The position numbers and the translations under genes are program-made. The notes beneath the pieces are model-generated. The model had not been told where the DNA came from. It did not search any database and saw only the letters and a program-made list of their open reading frames with translations. A stretch of 64,000 nt of DNA from Anaerolineales bacterium (GTDB lineage Bacteria > Chloroflexota > Anaerolineae > Anaerolineales > UBA4823): the NCBI GenBank assembly GCA_003105035.1, contig PQAL01000024.1, forward strand, positions 62,001 through 126,000, in the 5' to 3' direction. Positions 55,631-64,000 of this stretch are shown here, piece after piece. Each line of letters begins with the position of its first letter. Position 1 is the stretch's first letter.

Positions 55631-56713
55631 TTATGAGCCAAATTGAGCATGCCGACCATCACTCGAACGTTCCAGGCTGGTCAGCAGGTGATTTAAAATA
55701 TCATAGTTCTCGAGCACTGAGCCTGCACCTCGTGCAACACAGCTCATTGGATCTTCAGCGACCCACACCCGGATTTTGAGCTCCTCACTCAACCGGCGGT
55801 CCAAACCCTGCAGCAACCCACCGCCGCCCGAAAGGCAGACCCCGGTCTCCATCAGGTCGGCGATGATCTCAGGAGGGGTCTCATCCATGGCGTCCTTGAC
55901 GGTATCGATGATGGTGTTCACTGAGACTGATATCGCTTCACGGATTTCCACTGATGACACTTCCACGCTTTCCGGCAAGCCAGTCACCAGGTTCCTGCCG
56001 CGTAGGATGATGGTTTTTTCCTCTGGTAAATGGGTGGCAGATCCGATATTGATTTTAGCCTGTTCGGCAATCCGCTCACCGATCAGCAGGTTATATTTAT
56101 TACGCATATACTGGACGATATCCTGATCCAACTCGTCACCGGCTACACGCAAAGAGCGCGAGACGACAATCCCGCCCATGGAAATCACCGCTACCTCGGA
56201 GGTCCCGCCACCGATATCGACGATCATGCTGCCGCGAATCTCATTGACCGGTAATCCGGCTCCCAGGGCAGCTGCCATGGGCTCTTCAATCAAACCAGCT
56301 TCACGCGCCCCAGCCGACATGGCCGCATCATACACGGCGCGTTTCTCGACTTCGGTAGCACCAGAAGGAATACCCACCACCACGCGTGGGCGTGGTACAG
56401 GAACGATGCTCTGGCGGTGAGCTTTTTCTATAAAATATTCAAGCATGGCCTGGGTGATCTCGAATTCTGAGATGACCCCGTCACGCAATGGTCGGATGGC
56501 AATCACATTGGGTGGGGTGCGTCCCATCATTTCCTTGGCTTCGGCACCGATCGCCAGGGGAATGCGCGTGCGTTTATCAATCGCGACCCATGAAGGCTCA
56601 TTGATCACGATGCCTTTTCCACGAACATTGACCAAGGTGTTTGCGGTTCCCAGATCAATCCCAATATCAAGGGAGAAAAAGCCCAACAACCAATTAAGGG
56701 GGTTAAAAGCCAA
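55631..56713 (-). CDS. mreB: Rod-shape actin homologue MreB
   Basis: About 360-residue actin-like ATPase that guides lateral wall growth. The phosphate loop LDIGIDLGTANTLV and the IDIGGGTSEVAVIS-like block (VDIGGGTSEVAV) are clear. I place the start at a TTG at 56713 because GGAG stands six bases before it and MreB proteins begin near that point. A GTG at 56746 would add eleven residues without a good ribosome site. It is the first gene of the mre-mrdA-rodA operon. Confidence 0.94.
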   Translation of the reverse strand: MAFNPLNWLLGFFSLDIGIDLGTANTLVNVRGKGIVINEPSWVAIDKRTRIPLAIGAEAKEMMGRTPPNVIAIRPLRDGVISEFEITQAMLEYFIEKAHRQSIVPVPRPRVVVGIPSGATEVEKRAVYDAAMSAGAREAGLIEEPMAAALGAGLPVNEIRGSMIVDIGGGTSEVAVISMGGIVVSRSLRVAGDELDQDIVQYMRNKYNLLIGERIAEQAKINIGSATHLPEEKTIILRGRNLVTGLPESVEVSSVEIREAISVSVNTIIDTVKDAMDETPPEIIADLMETGVCLSGGGGLLQGLDRRLSEELKIRVWVAEDPMSCVARGAGSVLENYDILNHLLTSLERSSDGRHAQFGS

Positions 56714-56782
56714 TCTCAGCTCCTGGTAATTATTGCCAAGGGGCACATGGCACTGCCATTATCGACTAAAAACATTATACCA

Positions 56783-57895
56783 TCACGCATCTAGGTAATA
56801 TGTATGGGAGGCATTGGCACAAGGGTTACCCCAGGCTATGTGCATGGCCCGCGCTGTCAGGTCGATGACCATGGAGTTGACTGTCTTCTCCCGATCGAGG
56901 AGATCCATATCATCCAAAGCATGGTTGCAAATGGAATTGGGAAAATTTATGTGGTCCCGCTGGATGGTCTGGAGTGTTTTTATCGTGTGCTGGTCTGATT
57001 CGCGCAGAAGCCGATTGGCTCGCAGGTACCGGACCCGGGTTGAAATGAGCTCATCGGGCTCGTATTCAATCACCTGCATATTGGGATCGAGATAGTGATT
57101 TGTGTGAACCATATAGCCATCATCAGCGTAAAGAATGGCAAACTTGCGAGCGGAAACTTCAACGCTGTAGATTTCACCACTTTCATGCGCTAACAGGTGG
57201 TTATAACCAGCCGCGCGGCGAGGAATTAAGCATTGACGGATAGCTTCGCTGGGAGTCTTGGCTGCCAGGATGGCTCGTGAGACTACCAAGCGGGGGATAC
57301 CGATCCGACTATCATTGGGATAGACTGAATCACAGCATTGGGCAATGCCATAAGCATTGAAGCCGATGTTCGGCAGCAAGGCTCCGTACGTCATGGCCAG
57401 GAAGGGCGGGTCATCATCCGGTTCTGCATGGATCAGAAAGACATCCGGCTCATCTTCAGGTATCCAATCTTCATTATGGCCGATCAGAACATGTCCATCA
57501 GCTGTATTCGTCTCACTGATAGCCATGCTGGTGCACTTGCTTAGATGCAGGGCATCCATGGTGACTGCTTCAAGCGCATTCACCACGCCAACATCATCAA
57601 AATCCACATTAGCCCCCTCAGATAAGCCAAATAACTCATCTACATATTCGGGGTATCTCTCCTGGGCAAACGGCAGGTATTTACGTCCCTGCATGCGGGC
57701 ACCGTCCCAATCCAGCTCAAGCGTTTCGTAGGTGCAGCGGATCAGATCACGCGTGTTCTCCAGGTGATGACGAATTTGCTCACGAAATGCCTCACCGACC
57801 TGCCTGCCGATCTCCTTATGCGTCCCCTTTACTTTAATGATGGGAATGGGATCGGGGTGAATAAAATTGTTGGGAATATTAATCTCTAAATTCAT
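56783..57895 (-). CDS. C45-type acyltransferase/hydrolase (Ntn fold)
   Basis: 370-residue protein resembling acyl-CoA:6-aminopenicillanate acyltransferase and related C45 hydrolases. The segment LSKCTSMAI is a good candidate for the site of self-cleavage, which would expose Cys as nucleophile, and GHNEDWIPE follows. The N-terminal part has GTHKEIGRQVGEAF, frequent in the family. It probably acts on small amides. There is no signal peptide. It stands alone after a gene-free stretch. Confidence 0.85.
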   Translation of the reverse strand: MNLEINIPNNFIHPDPIPIIKVKGTHKEIGRQVGEAFREQIRHHLENTRDLIRCTYETLELDWDGARMQGRKYLPFAQERYPEYVDELFGLSEGANVDFDDVGVVNALEAVTMDALHLSKCTSMAISETNTADGHVLIGHNEDWIPEDEPDVFLIHAEPDDDPPFLAMTYGALLPNIGFNAYGIAQCCDSVYPNDSRIGIPRLVVSRAILAAKTPSEAIRQCLIPRRAAGYNHLLAHESGEIYSVEVSARKFAILYADDGYMVHTNHYLDPNMQVIEYEPDELISTRVRYLRANRLLRESDQHTIKTLQTIQRDHINFPNSICNHALDDMDLLDREKTVNSMVIDLTARAMHIAWGNPCANASHTYYLDA

Positions 57896-58221
57896 AGGAA
57901 AATAAATCCGCTCATAAATAGCTGCTATTTAATTACACGTCGACACGAGCAGCAGATATACTGTCTTTGATCCCGGACAATAAGATGGAAATCCCTTATA
58001 CCCGGCCTGTTTGACGATATATTCGAGAATGTGAAAAGTATAGCATATAAATCCATGATTTTCTCGCATGGCATACGGGCATCACCATCATTAATCAGAT
58101 ACTTATATAACGATATGCTAGTTAACCGGCCTTATCGGAAGCGTCACCTGAATCGCACTATTCACGTACGCCAGGACGAAAGCACAACTTATCGAGCGAA
58201 GTGAAAAGTAATTGGGAATGA
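57896..58221. other. Gene-free stretch
   Basis: 326 bases between the C45 gene and ruvA without a supported gene, RNA or strong hairpin. A weak TTGTCC/TATATC pair on the minus strand near 57955-57985 might serve the C45 gene. Nothing else is seen. Confidence 0.5.
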
Positions 58222-58803
58222 TTACGGAGTGGAAAAATATTGCAAGGCTATGCGTAGACGTGTCTCCACGTCCTGAGGGGTATCGCGTGGGATATACTGC
58301 AAGGCTGCCTGAGCTTCAACCAGGCTATATCCAAGGGAGGTGAGAGCTGCCAGTACCTCGGTGTCCACCTCGCTGATTCTTGACAGGGGAGCCAATCCTT
58401 CCGTGGATGGCAGGCGGTCCTGCAAATGCAGCACGATCTTTTGGGCAGTCTTATTCCCGATGCCAGGCACTCGGCTAAAAACCTCCGCCTGGTCATTAAA
58501 CACTGCCCGGCGGATTGTATCTGGTGTCAGGGTTGAGAGGATGCTCATTGCGAGGCGCGGTCCTACGCCATTAACGCTGAGTACCAGGTCAAACACTTCA
58601 CGGCCCTCTTTGGTTTCAAAACCGCATAAAATCCAGGCGTCCTCCCGGACGATCATACGGGTAAATAAGTAAATATTCTCTCCCGGTTGAAGGCGATCAC
58701 GCAAGGGCACAGGTACCAGTACATGGAAGCCAACCCCATTGACATCCACAATGATCCCATCGGATTCTTGAGAAATAACATTACCGTGCAAGATGGAAAT
58801 CAT
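58222..58803 (-). CDS. ruvA: Holliday junction helicase subunit RuvA
   Basis: 193-residue protein that binds four-way DNA junctions and loads the RuvB motor. The OB-fold N-terminus, the helix-hairpin-helix pairs (LVLSVNGVGPRLAMSIL and FSRVPGIGNKTAQKIV) and a C-terminal RuvB-binding helix (LTSLGYSLVEAQAAL) are all present. It is the last gene of yebC-ruvC-methyltransferase-ruvA. ruvB is not in view. Confidence 0.96.
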   Translation of the reverse strand: MISILHGNVISQESDGIIVDVNGVGFHVLVPVPLRDRLQPGENIYLFTRMIVREDAWILCGFETKEGREVFDLVLSVNGVGPRLAMSILSTLTPDTIRRAVFNDQAEVFSRVPGIGNKTAQKIVLHLQDRLPSTEGLAPLSRISEVDTEVLAALTSLGYSLVEAQAALQYIPRDTPQDVETRLRIALQYFSTP

Positions 58804-58830
58804 GATCGCCTCCTTAAGTACTAGTTCCGC

Positions 58831-59736
58831 TTAATCCGCTGACCATCGTGAAGTTATCGCCATCGATAAGATTCGCCCAGCGCTGGTTTCATGGGTTACC
58901 AGCTCGCCTGTCGACAAGCTCCCCCGATAGGATTGCATCAATTCCTGGACAGCAAAATGCAGGGATAATGCAGATGCCCGAATGGCATAAGCGGTGATCA
59001 CCAGGAAAAGTGGCTGGGGCGGGAACAAGGGCTTGATCTGTTGCAACAAGTAGGGCAGCATCTTGAAGAACTCCCACACCTCACCTTTTGGACCTCGGCC
59101 AAACTTAGGCGGATCCATGATAATGCCATCATAATGCACACCCCTGCGGGCCTCGCGTTGGACGAACTTCACTGCATCATCAATGATCCAACGAATTGGT
59201 TTATCTTGCAAGCCTGATAGCAGCTGATTTTCACGGGCGTACGAAATGGCCTTCTTAGAAGCATCCAGGTGGGTGACATGCGCTCCTGCCTGGGCGGCAG
59301 CCAGTGTAGCCAGACCGGTATAACCAAATAAGTTTAAAACATTGACCGATGACTTGGATGCAGTGATGGTCTTACTAAGCCAATCCCAATGCGTGGCTTG
59401 CTCGGGAAATACACCCAGGTGACGTGAATTGCTGGTACGGGCGATGAACTTTAGCTCGCGGTAGTGCATCTCCCACTGGAGATCAATCTTCTTTGTAAAA
59501 TGCCAATTCCCACCGCTCTCGTCACTGGTGGGCTGGAATACAGCCACTGCTTTTTCCCATTCTTTCTGCTGTAAGGCAGGATTCCAGACCGCTTGATGCT
59601 CGGGGCGGATAAAGCGGTACGATCCATATCGCTCAAGCTTTAAGCCGTCACCACTATCTAATAGCTCATAATCCTTCCACGAGGTGGAAGTGAACAATTC
59701 GATCATTGGCGACTTGCTCGGATAATCAGTTTTCAT
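58831..59736 (-). CDS. SAM-dependent methyltransferase, RlmI-like
   Basis: About 301-residue class I methyltransferase inserted between ruvC and ruvA. The SAM-binding region includes NLFGYTGLATLAAA and HLDASKKAISYA, and the catalytic block reads MDPPKFGRG. This resembles 23S rRNA cytosine-C5 methyltransferases of the RlmI/RlmK type, but the N-terminal PUA domain seems missing. The ATG at 59736 overlaps the ruvC stop (TGATG). The RNA target is unknown. Confidence 0.85.
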   Translation of the reverse strand: MKTDYPSKSPMIELFTSTSWKDYELLDSGDGLKLERYGSYRFIRPEHQAVWNPALQQKEWEKAVAVFQPTSDESGGNWHFTKKIDLQWEMHYRELKFIARTSNSRHLGVFPEQATHWDWLSKTITASKSSVNVLNLFGYTGLATLAAAQAGAHVTHLDASKKAISYARENQLLSGLQDKPIRWIIDDAVKFVQREARRGVHYDGIIMDPPKFGRGPKGEVWEFFKMLPYLLQQIKPLFPPQPLFLVITAYAIRASALSLHFAVQELMQSYRGSLSTGELVTHETSAGRILSMAITSRWSAD

Positions 59737-60236
59737 CAACGACTCTGATCATAAAGCCTGAGGATTTTTTGGCTGTGAATGTGGCAGATGGCAACAGCCA
59801 GGGCATCCGCTGCATCATCAGGTTGGGGTATTGATTCCAGGCATAATAATGCCCTGACCATTTGCTGAACTTGAGATTTTTCAGCTGCCCCATAACCTGC
59901 CACCGCCTGCTTCACTTCCAGTGGAGTGTATTCACCAATAGGCAGATTCTGCTCTGCCATAGCCAGCAGGGCCACACCACGCGCCTCACCGACATGGATG
60001 GCAGTCCGTACATTCCGCTCAAAAAAAAGCTTCTCCACCGCACCTGTGATGGGGTGGTGGAGAAGGATGAGATTTTTAATTTTATGGTAAAGCTGGACCA
60101 AACGCTCAGCCTGTGATTCGTCAGACTTTGTGCGGATCACTCCATAATCAACAACCGTGAGGCTACCATCCTGCTCTTCATTGATCAGTCCATATCCGGT
60201 GATCGCCGTACCAGGATCAATCCCTAAGGTGATCAT
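59736..60236 (-). CDS. ruvC: Holliday junction resolvase RuvC
   Basis: 166-residue nuclease that cuts four-way junctions. GIDPGTAITGYG carries the first catalytic aspartate, VEKLFF the glutamate, and the ending region PDDAADALAVAICH the last two aspartates. It lies 14 bases after yebC. The order yebC-ruvC with a methyltransferase before ruvA is a variant of the usual cluster. Confidence 0.96.
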   Translation of the reverse strand: MITLGIDPGTAITGYGLINEEQDGSLTVVDYGVIRTKSDESQAERLVQLYHKIKNLILLHHPITGAVEKLFFERNVRTAIHVGEARGVALLAMAEQNLPIGEYTPLEVKQAVAGYGAAEKSQVQQMVRALLCLESIPQPDDAADALAVAICHIHSQKILRLYDQSR

Positions 60237-60250
60237 CCTTACCTTGACTG

Positions 60251-61006
60251 CTAATCTTGCTCAAGCCTTGCAATCGCCTCATCGGTGATGGTCAGGTTTG
60301 AGAACACCTCCTGGACATCATCCAGCTCTTCAAGCACTTCGATCGTACGCATGACCTGAACGGTAGCATCGGGTGCCAGTTCAATCTCATTCTTGGGAAT
60401 CATGCGTAACCCGGCTTCCTCTGGCGTTATGCTGGCAGCATGCAAGCTATCGGAGATCGCCTTAAAGGAATCTACCGGACCAATGATCTCGATGGAATCC
60501 TTATCAAAAATGACGTCATCCGCACCGGCTTCTACGGCTAGCTCGAAGACCTTGTTTTGATCGACACCTTGTGCAGGAAAGGAGAAATAAGCAGATTTGT
60601 TGAACTGCCAGCCTACCGAGCCAGCTTCAGCCATGCTCCCGCCATTGCGAGTGAGGGCATGGCGAATCTCAGCTACGGCACGGTTCCGATTATCGGTCAC
60701 CACGTTAATCATCAAAGCCACACCGTGATTGGCATATCCCTCGTAATATACCTGCTCGAGCTCTCCACCTTCTTTGCTTTCACCGGTACCCCGCTTGATT
60801 GCCCGCTCGATATTATCCTTGGGCATATTCTGCGCCCGGGCACGGTCGATGGCAAGTTCTAAGCCTACGTTGGTTGAGGGATCACCACCACCTTCACGAG
60901 CCGCCATGGCGATTTCACGCGCTAAGCGAGTAAAGATTTGACCACGTTTAGCGTCGGCGGCACCTTTCTTTCGCCGAATCGTAGCCCAATGCGAATGTCC
61001 TGACAT
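60251..61006 (-). CDS. yebC: YebC/PmpR-family protein
   Basis: 251-residue TACO1-type protein. The N-terminus SGHSHWATIRRKKGAADAKR and LEQVYYEGYANHGVALMI are diagnostic. Known as transcription regulators or, more recently, as translation factors for proline stretches. It is the gene before ruvC, a common order. Confidence 0.95.
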   Translation of the reverse strand: MSGHSHWATIRRKKGAADAKRGQIFTRLAREIAMAAREGGGDPSTNVGLELAIDRARAQNMPKDNIERAIKRGTGESKEGGELEQVYYEGYANHGVALMINVVTDNRNRAVAEIRHALTRNGGSMAEAGSVGWQFNKSAYFSFPAQGVDQNKVFELAVEAGADDVIFDKDSIEIIGPVDSFKAISDSLHAASITPEEAGLRMIPKNEIELAPDATVQVMRTIEVLEELDDVQEVFSNLTITDEAIARLEQD

Positions 61007-61075
61007 AGATGAACTCCTACGAGAATGCTATTAAAAGAAAAGGGTTACTCTTTGAGAACGGAAATTATACCATGC

Positions 61076-62161
61076 CTACTCTTTGCCGCGGATGTACGCT
61101 TCCGTCATCTCACGGGCGATGTCATCTTTGAACTGCTTGGGTGGGGTTTTCATAAAATAGGAAGAAGGGCCGATGAGCGGACCAGCAATGTTCCGGTCGA
61201 GAGCGAGCTTGGCGCAACGGACAGCGTCTATGACCACACCTGCTGAATTGGGTGAATCCCAAACTTCTAATTTAACTTCCAGGTTCAATGGCACATTCCC
61301 GAATGTCGTGCCTTCCATCCTTACATAACACCACTTACGGTCAGACAGCCAGGGGACATAATCACTCGGACCGACGTGAACATCGGTCTCGGGCAGCGTG
61401 TAAGGGAGCATGCTGGTCACCGCGCCAGTCTTTGAAATTTTCTTGGATTCCAGCCGTTCACGCTCGAGCATATTGAGGAAATCAGTGTTACCACCAAAAT
61501 TTAACTGGTAGGTACGGTCCAGTTTTACACCCCGGTCGACAAACAGGCTGGTGAGCACCCGGTGAAGGATGGTAGCACCCACCTGACTCTTGATGTCATC
61601 GCCAATGATGGGCAAATTACGCTCCTGAAAACGCTTAGACCAATATTCCGAGCTGGAGATAAAGACCGGGATGGCATTCACAAACGCACAACCGGCTTCC
61701 AGGATCTGCTCAACATACCATTTCGTTGCCATTTCCGAACCGACTGGCAGGTAGTTGATAACAACATCGGTTTTGGTGTCTTTCAGGATGTTGATGATAT
61801 CGGCAGTCGGCCCAGGGGCTTTCTTGACAACCTGTGACAGATATTTCCCCAACCCATCATGGGTCATCCCTCGAGCGACGGGCACATTCAGCTTGGGTAC
61901 CTCAATGAATTTATAGGTATTATTTGGAAAGGCGTAGATGGCTTCGGATAAATCCTTGCCAACCTTGGTATCCACCACATCAAATGCGGCGGAGAACTCG
62001 ATATCTCGTATGTGATACCCGCCCAGGTTGACATGCATGATACCGGGGATCTTCTCATCTTTCTTAGCATTCTGATAGAAAGATACCCCCTGAACCAGCG
62101 AAGAGGCACAATTACCGACACCGATAATGGCTACACGAACTTTTTTATCACCGTTACTCAC
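61076..62161 (-). CDS. Inositol-phosphate synthase
   Basis: 361-residue NAD-dependent myo-inositol-1-phosphate synthase of the short prokaryotic class. [12 protein letters not shown] is the nucleotide loop, and the later [14 protein letters not shown] and [15 protein letters not shown] match the family. It makes inositol phosphate from glucose-6-phosphate, used for inositol lipids or solutes. Start is a GTG behind AGGAGG. tRNA-Pro is divergent from it. Confidence 0.92.
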   Translation of the reverse strand: MSNGDKKVRVAIIGVGNCASSLVQGVSFYQNAKKDEKIPGIMHVNLGGYHIRDIEFSAAFDVVDTKVGKDLSEAIYAFPNNTYKFIEVPKLNVPVARGMTHDGLGKYLSQVVKKAPGPTADIINILKDTKTDVVINYLPVGSEMATKWYVEQILEAGCAFVNAIPVFISSSEYWSKRFQERNLPIIGDDIKSQVGATILHRVLTSLFVDRGVKLDRTYQLNFGGNTDFLNMLERERLESKKISKTGAVTSMLPYTLPETDVHVGPSDYVPWLSDRKWCYVRMEGTTFGNVPLNLEVKLEVWDSPNSAGVVIDAVRCAKLALDRNIAGPLIGPSSYFMKTPPKQFKDDIAREMTEAYIRGKE

Positions 62162-62275
62162 AGAAATCCTCCTGGTTTAAAAAAAAATTAACCGGTAGAT
62201 GATATCATTTGATACCTAAAACTGTCCATAGTAAATGAACTGAATCAGGCAGTATGCAGGATCAGCCATTGTCCT

Positions 62276-62303
62276 TGCCAAAGCATCCAGGCTAGATTAT
62301 AAT
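62276..62303 (+). promoter_or_regulatory. tRNA-Pro promoter
   Basis: TTGCCA (62276-62281) and TATAAT (62298-62303) with a 16-base spacer stand about ten bases before the tRNA. Confidence 0.75.
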
Positions 62304-62313
62304 CCCACCCGTT

Positions 62314-62391
62314 CGGGGCGTAGCGCAGTCCGGCTAGCGCGCACGGTTCGGGTCCGTGAGGTCCCGAGTTCAAATCTCGGCGCCCCGACCA
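62314..62391 (+). tRNA. tRNA-Pro (anticodon CGG)
   Basis: 78 bases including an encoded CCA. Acceptor stem CGGGGCG/CGCCCCG, anticodon stem CACGG/CCGTG with loop TTCGGGT giving CGG, and T-arm CCGAG TTCAAAT CTCGG all fold. It reads CCG (Pro). Confidence 0.96.
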
Positions 62392-62404
62392 GCTTGCTGA
62401 CCGC

Positions 62405-62440
62405 GAAATCTCCTTCAGGTTTGAAAGGAGATTTCTATTT
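62405..62440 (+). terminator. Hairpin after tRNA-Pro
   Basis: GAAATCTCCTT (62405-62415) and AAGGAGATTTC (62425-62435) form an 11-bp perfect stem with a nine-base loop, then TATTT. It probably ends the tRNA transcript. Confidence 0.7.
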
Positions 62441-62617
62441 AAGCTCATTTTGCATAATGAGTGAACATCACTGATTGTTGGGAATGGATATTTAGAATAA
62501 AATTGGTGGATACCTATCCGTAATTGGTTTATGGAGGGGATTGCTTCCCCTGATTAACCAAATTTTGTAACCATACACACAGCGGACAGGCAAAAGGAAC
62601 TTATCGAAATACCAGAA

Positions 62618-64000
62618 ATGGCCATCTTACATAGCCCTCAATACTCCTCTGACCAAACCAGGATCATCAAGCTTCCAATTGGCTCAAAAACCTTCCTTGA
62701 AGGACCTGCGGGAGTCGGGAAAACCACGATTGGCGTGGAGCGTATGCTGCACCTGATGGATACAGGTGTTTCAGGCAACACGATCCTGGTACTGGTCCCG
62801 CAACGCACCCTGGGAACTCCTTATATCCAGGCAATGAATTTACCAGGGGTAGTGGCGGGGGGAATGGTGAGCGTCCTGACCCACAGCGGTCTTGCTCAGA
62901 GGATGGTGGATCTGTTCTGGCCGCTTGTGGCGGGACCAGCTGGCTTCGCAAGACCCGAAGAGCAGCCGGTCTTTTTGACCCTGGAGACCGCGCAATATTA
63001 CATGGCCCACCTTGTCCGCCCCCTTCTTGGCCAGGGTTACTTTGCTTCTCTTACAATGGATCGCAACCGGTTGTACAGCCAGATCATTGACAACCTGAAT
63101 AAAGCCGCAGTTGTCGGCTTTCCATGCCAAGAAATTGGTGATCGATTAAAGACAGCATGGTCGGGTGAGCCAGGTCAGTCCAAAGTGTATGAAGAAGCCC
63201 AAGCCTGCGCTGCCCTCTTCAGGGGTTACTGCTTGCAGAACAATCTACTGGATTTCTCCTTGCAGATCGAGCTATTTTGGCAGCATCTGTGGAAATCGGA
63301 GCTATGCCAGCAATTTCTCATTCGTTCGTTCCGCCACCTTATCGTTGACAATATCGAAGAAGATGTGCCCATTACCCATGACCTGCTGGCCGATTGGATT
63401 CCCCAAGCAGAGTCAAGCCTGGTGATTTACGATAGCCAGGCTGGTTACCGGCGCTTCCTGGGGGCAGATCCAGTTAGTGCATATCATATAAAAGAACTCT
63501 GTGACCAAAATTTTTCTTTAACGACGTCATTCGTTCCATCCCAGGAAATCCAATCCCTGTCTGTGTATTTGCGCGGTGCACTTGCACGGAATCCTGCTCC
63601 GAAACCAAAAATTGACCCCCGCCCGGCGATTGTGCATGAGACCCATACATATTATCCGCAAATGTTGGATTGGATTGCTGCGCAGATCAGCCAGTTGATT
63701 GATGATGAGGGCATTGCTCCTCAGAATATCGCTGTCCTGGCGCCATTTCTCTCCGATTCACTGCGGTTCTCGATCGTCAACCGACTGGCCAACAGGGGCA
63801 TCCCGGTAAAAACACACCGACCTTCACGCAGCCTGCGTGAGGAACCTGCCACATTTTGCCTGGTGACCTTTGCAGTATTAGCCCATCCTGCCTGGGGTAT
63901 CATCCCCACCAAATTTGATGTTGCGCACAGCCTGATGCAAGCCATCGCCGGGATGGACCTGATCCGGGCGAAGCTCCTGACGGATATCGTATTCCGAATC
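62618..64000 (+). CDS. UvrD/AddB-like helicase-nuclease subunit, 5' part
   Basis: Open frame of 461 codons from the ATG at 62618 to the window end without a stop. The protein begins with a Q-motif-like stretch, then Walker A EGPAGVGKTT. A later HLIVDNIEED resembles the Walker B block of superfamily 1 helicases. NIAVLAPFLSDSLRFSI and RGIPVKTHRPSR fit the second helicase half. It may be part of an AddAB or PcrA-like repair enzyme. The end lies outside the window, so nuclease parts cannot be seen. The ribosome site is weak. Confidence 0.8.
   Translation, partial: MAILHSPQYSSDQTRIIKLPIGSKTFLEGPAGVGKTTIGVERMLHLMDTGVSGNTILVLVPQRTLGTPYIQAMNLPGVVAGGMVSVLTHSGLAQRMVDLFWPLVAGPAGFARPEEQPVFLTLETAQYYMAHLVRPLLGQGYFASLTMDRNRLYSQIIDNLNKAAVVGFPCQEIGDRLKTAWSGEPGQSKVYEEAQACAALFRGYCLQNNLLDFSLQIELFWQHLWKSELCQQFLIRSFRHLIVDNIEEDVPITHDLLADWIPQAESSLVIYDSQAGYRRFLGADPVSAYHIKELCDQNFSLTTSFVPSQEIQSLSVYLRGALARNPAPKPKIDPRPAIVHETHTYYPQMLDWIAAQISQLIDDEGIAPQNIAVLAPFLSDSLRFSIVNRLANRGIPVKTHRPSRSLREEPATFCLVTFAVLAHPAWGIIPTKFDVAHSLMQAIAGMDLIRAKLLTDIVFRI

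Noticed and set aside
1-64000. CRISPR array, insertion sequence or prophage
   Set aside because: No regularly spaced repeats, transposase or integrase genes and no phage structural genes were seen on either strand.

Overview
The window reads as a bacterial chromosome segment. Gene content and protein style (KorAB-type 2-oxoacid:ferredoxin oxidoreductase, NuoB-CD-I block, non-pyrrolysine MttB proteins, MreBCD/PBP2/RodA) suggest an uncultured anaerobic Chloroflexota of the Anaerolineae type. This placement is inference from gene style; there is no rRNA in the window. Nearly all of the sequence is dense, ordinary coding DNA in operons. There are two tRNA genes (Gln-CUG and Pro-CGG), and I saw no CRISPR array, insertion sequence or prophage.

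Layout. 1-750: end of a glycerate 2-kinase. 751-3832: csoR-copZ-copA copper-efflux operon with a consensus promoter and CsoR-type operator. 3867-8219: smc and rnc. 8430-10676: mtnA, moaC and a fused moaD-moaE. 10746-15291: ftsY, prfB (programmed +1 frameshift) and a large GT-C-like membrane protein. 15288-19616: rpmF, fabD, fabG, an Asp23-family gene, nusB, tatA and tatC. 19684-23005: two thiolase-fold proteins lacking the usual catalytic Cys and His, plus two DUF35 zinc-ribbon/OB-fold partners. 23192-25684: a three-module lipoprotein with a GH113-like C-terminus. 25796-30661: korB, korA, an M20 amidohydrolase and a PIG-L deacetylase. 30645-36177: ricT, an Mrp ATPase, a small four-cysteine protein, nuoI, nuoCD and nuoB, with a SufR-like regulator divergent from nuoB across a perfect 24-bp palindrome. 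37019-45541: GntR regulator, corrinoid protein, four MttB-family methyltransferases and an M20 amidohydrolase. 45551-50852: glmS, glnS, tRNA-Gln and gltX. 50914-56713: the rod-shape and elongasome operon mreB-mreC-mreD-mrdA-rodA. 56783-57895: a C45-type acyltransferase or hydrolase. 58222-62161: ruvA, an rRNA methyltransferase, ruvC, yebC and inositol-phosphate synthase. 62314-64000: tRNA-Pro and the start of a UvrD/AddB-like helicase cut by the window edge.

The two most interesting systems are metabolic. The 37-45.5 kb cluster looks like a corrinoid-dependent demethylation module in which one corrinoid protein may serve four MttB-type methyltransferases, possibly after an M20 enzyme frees the methylated amine from an amide conjugate. 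The 19.7-23 kb cluster looks like a paired thiolase/DUF35 complex in which neither thiolase-fold subunit keeps the normal thiolase residues. That resembles the logic of Ltp2-ChsH2 aldolases more than true thiolases. Smaller points of interest are an SPF to SQF change in RF2, a terminator lying between tRNA-Gln and glnS, an Mrp ATPase without its CxxC next to a CxxC-x10-CxxC protein, and a MoaD-MoaE fusion that probably needs cleavage after Gly-Gly.
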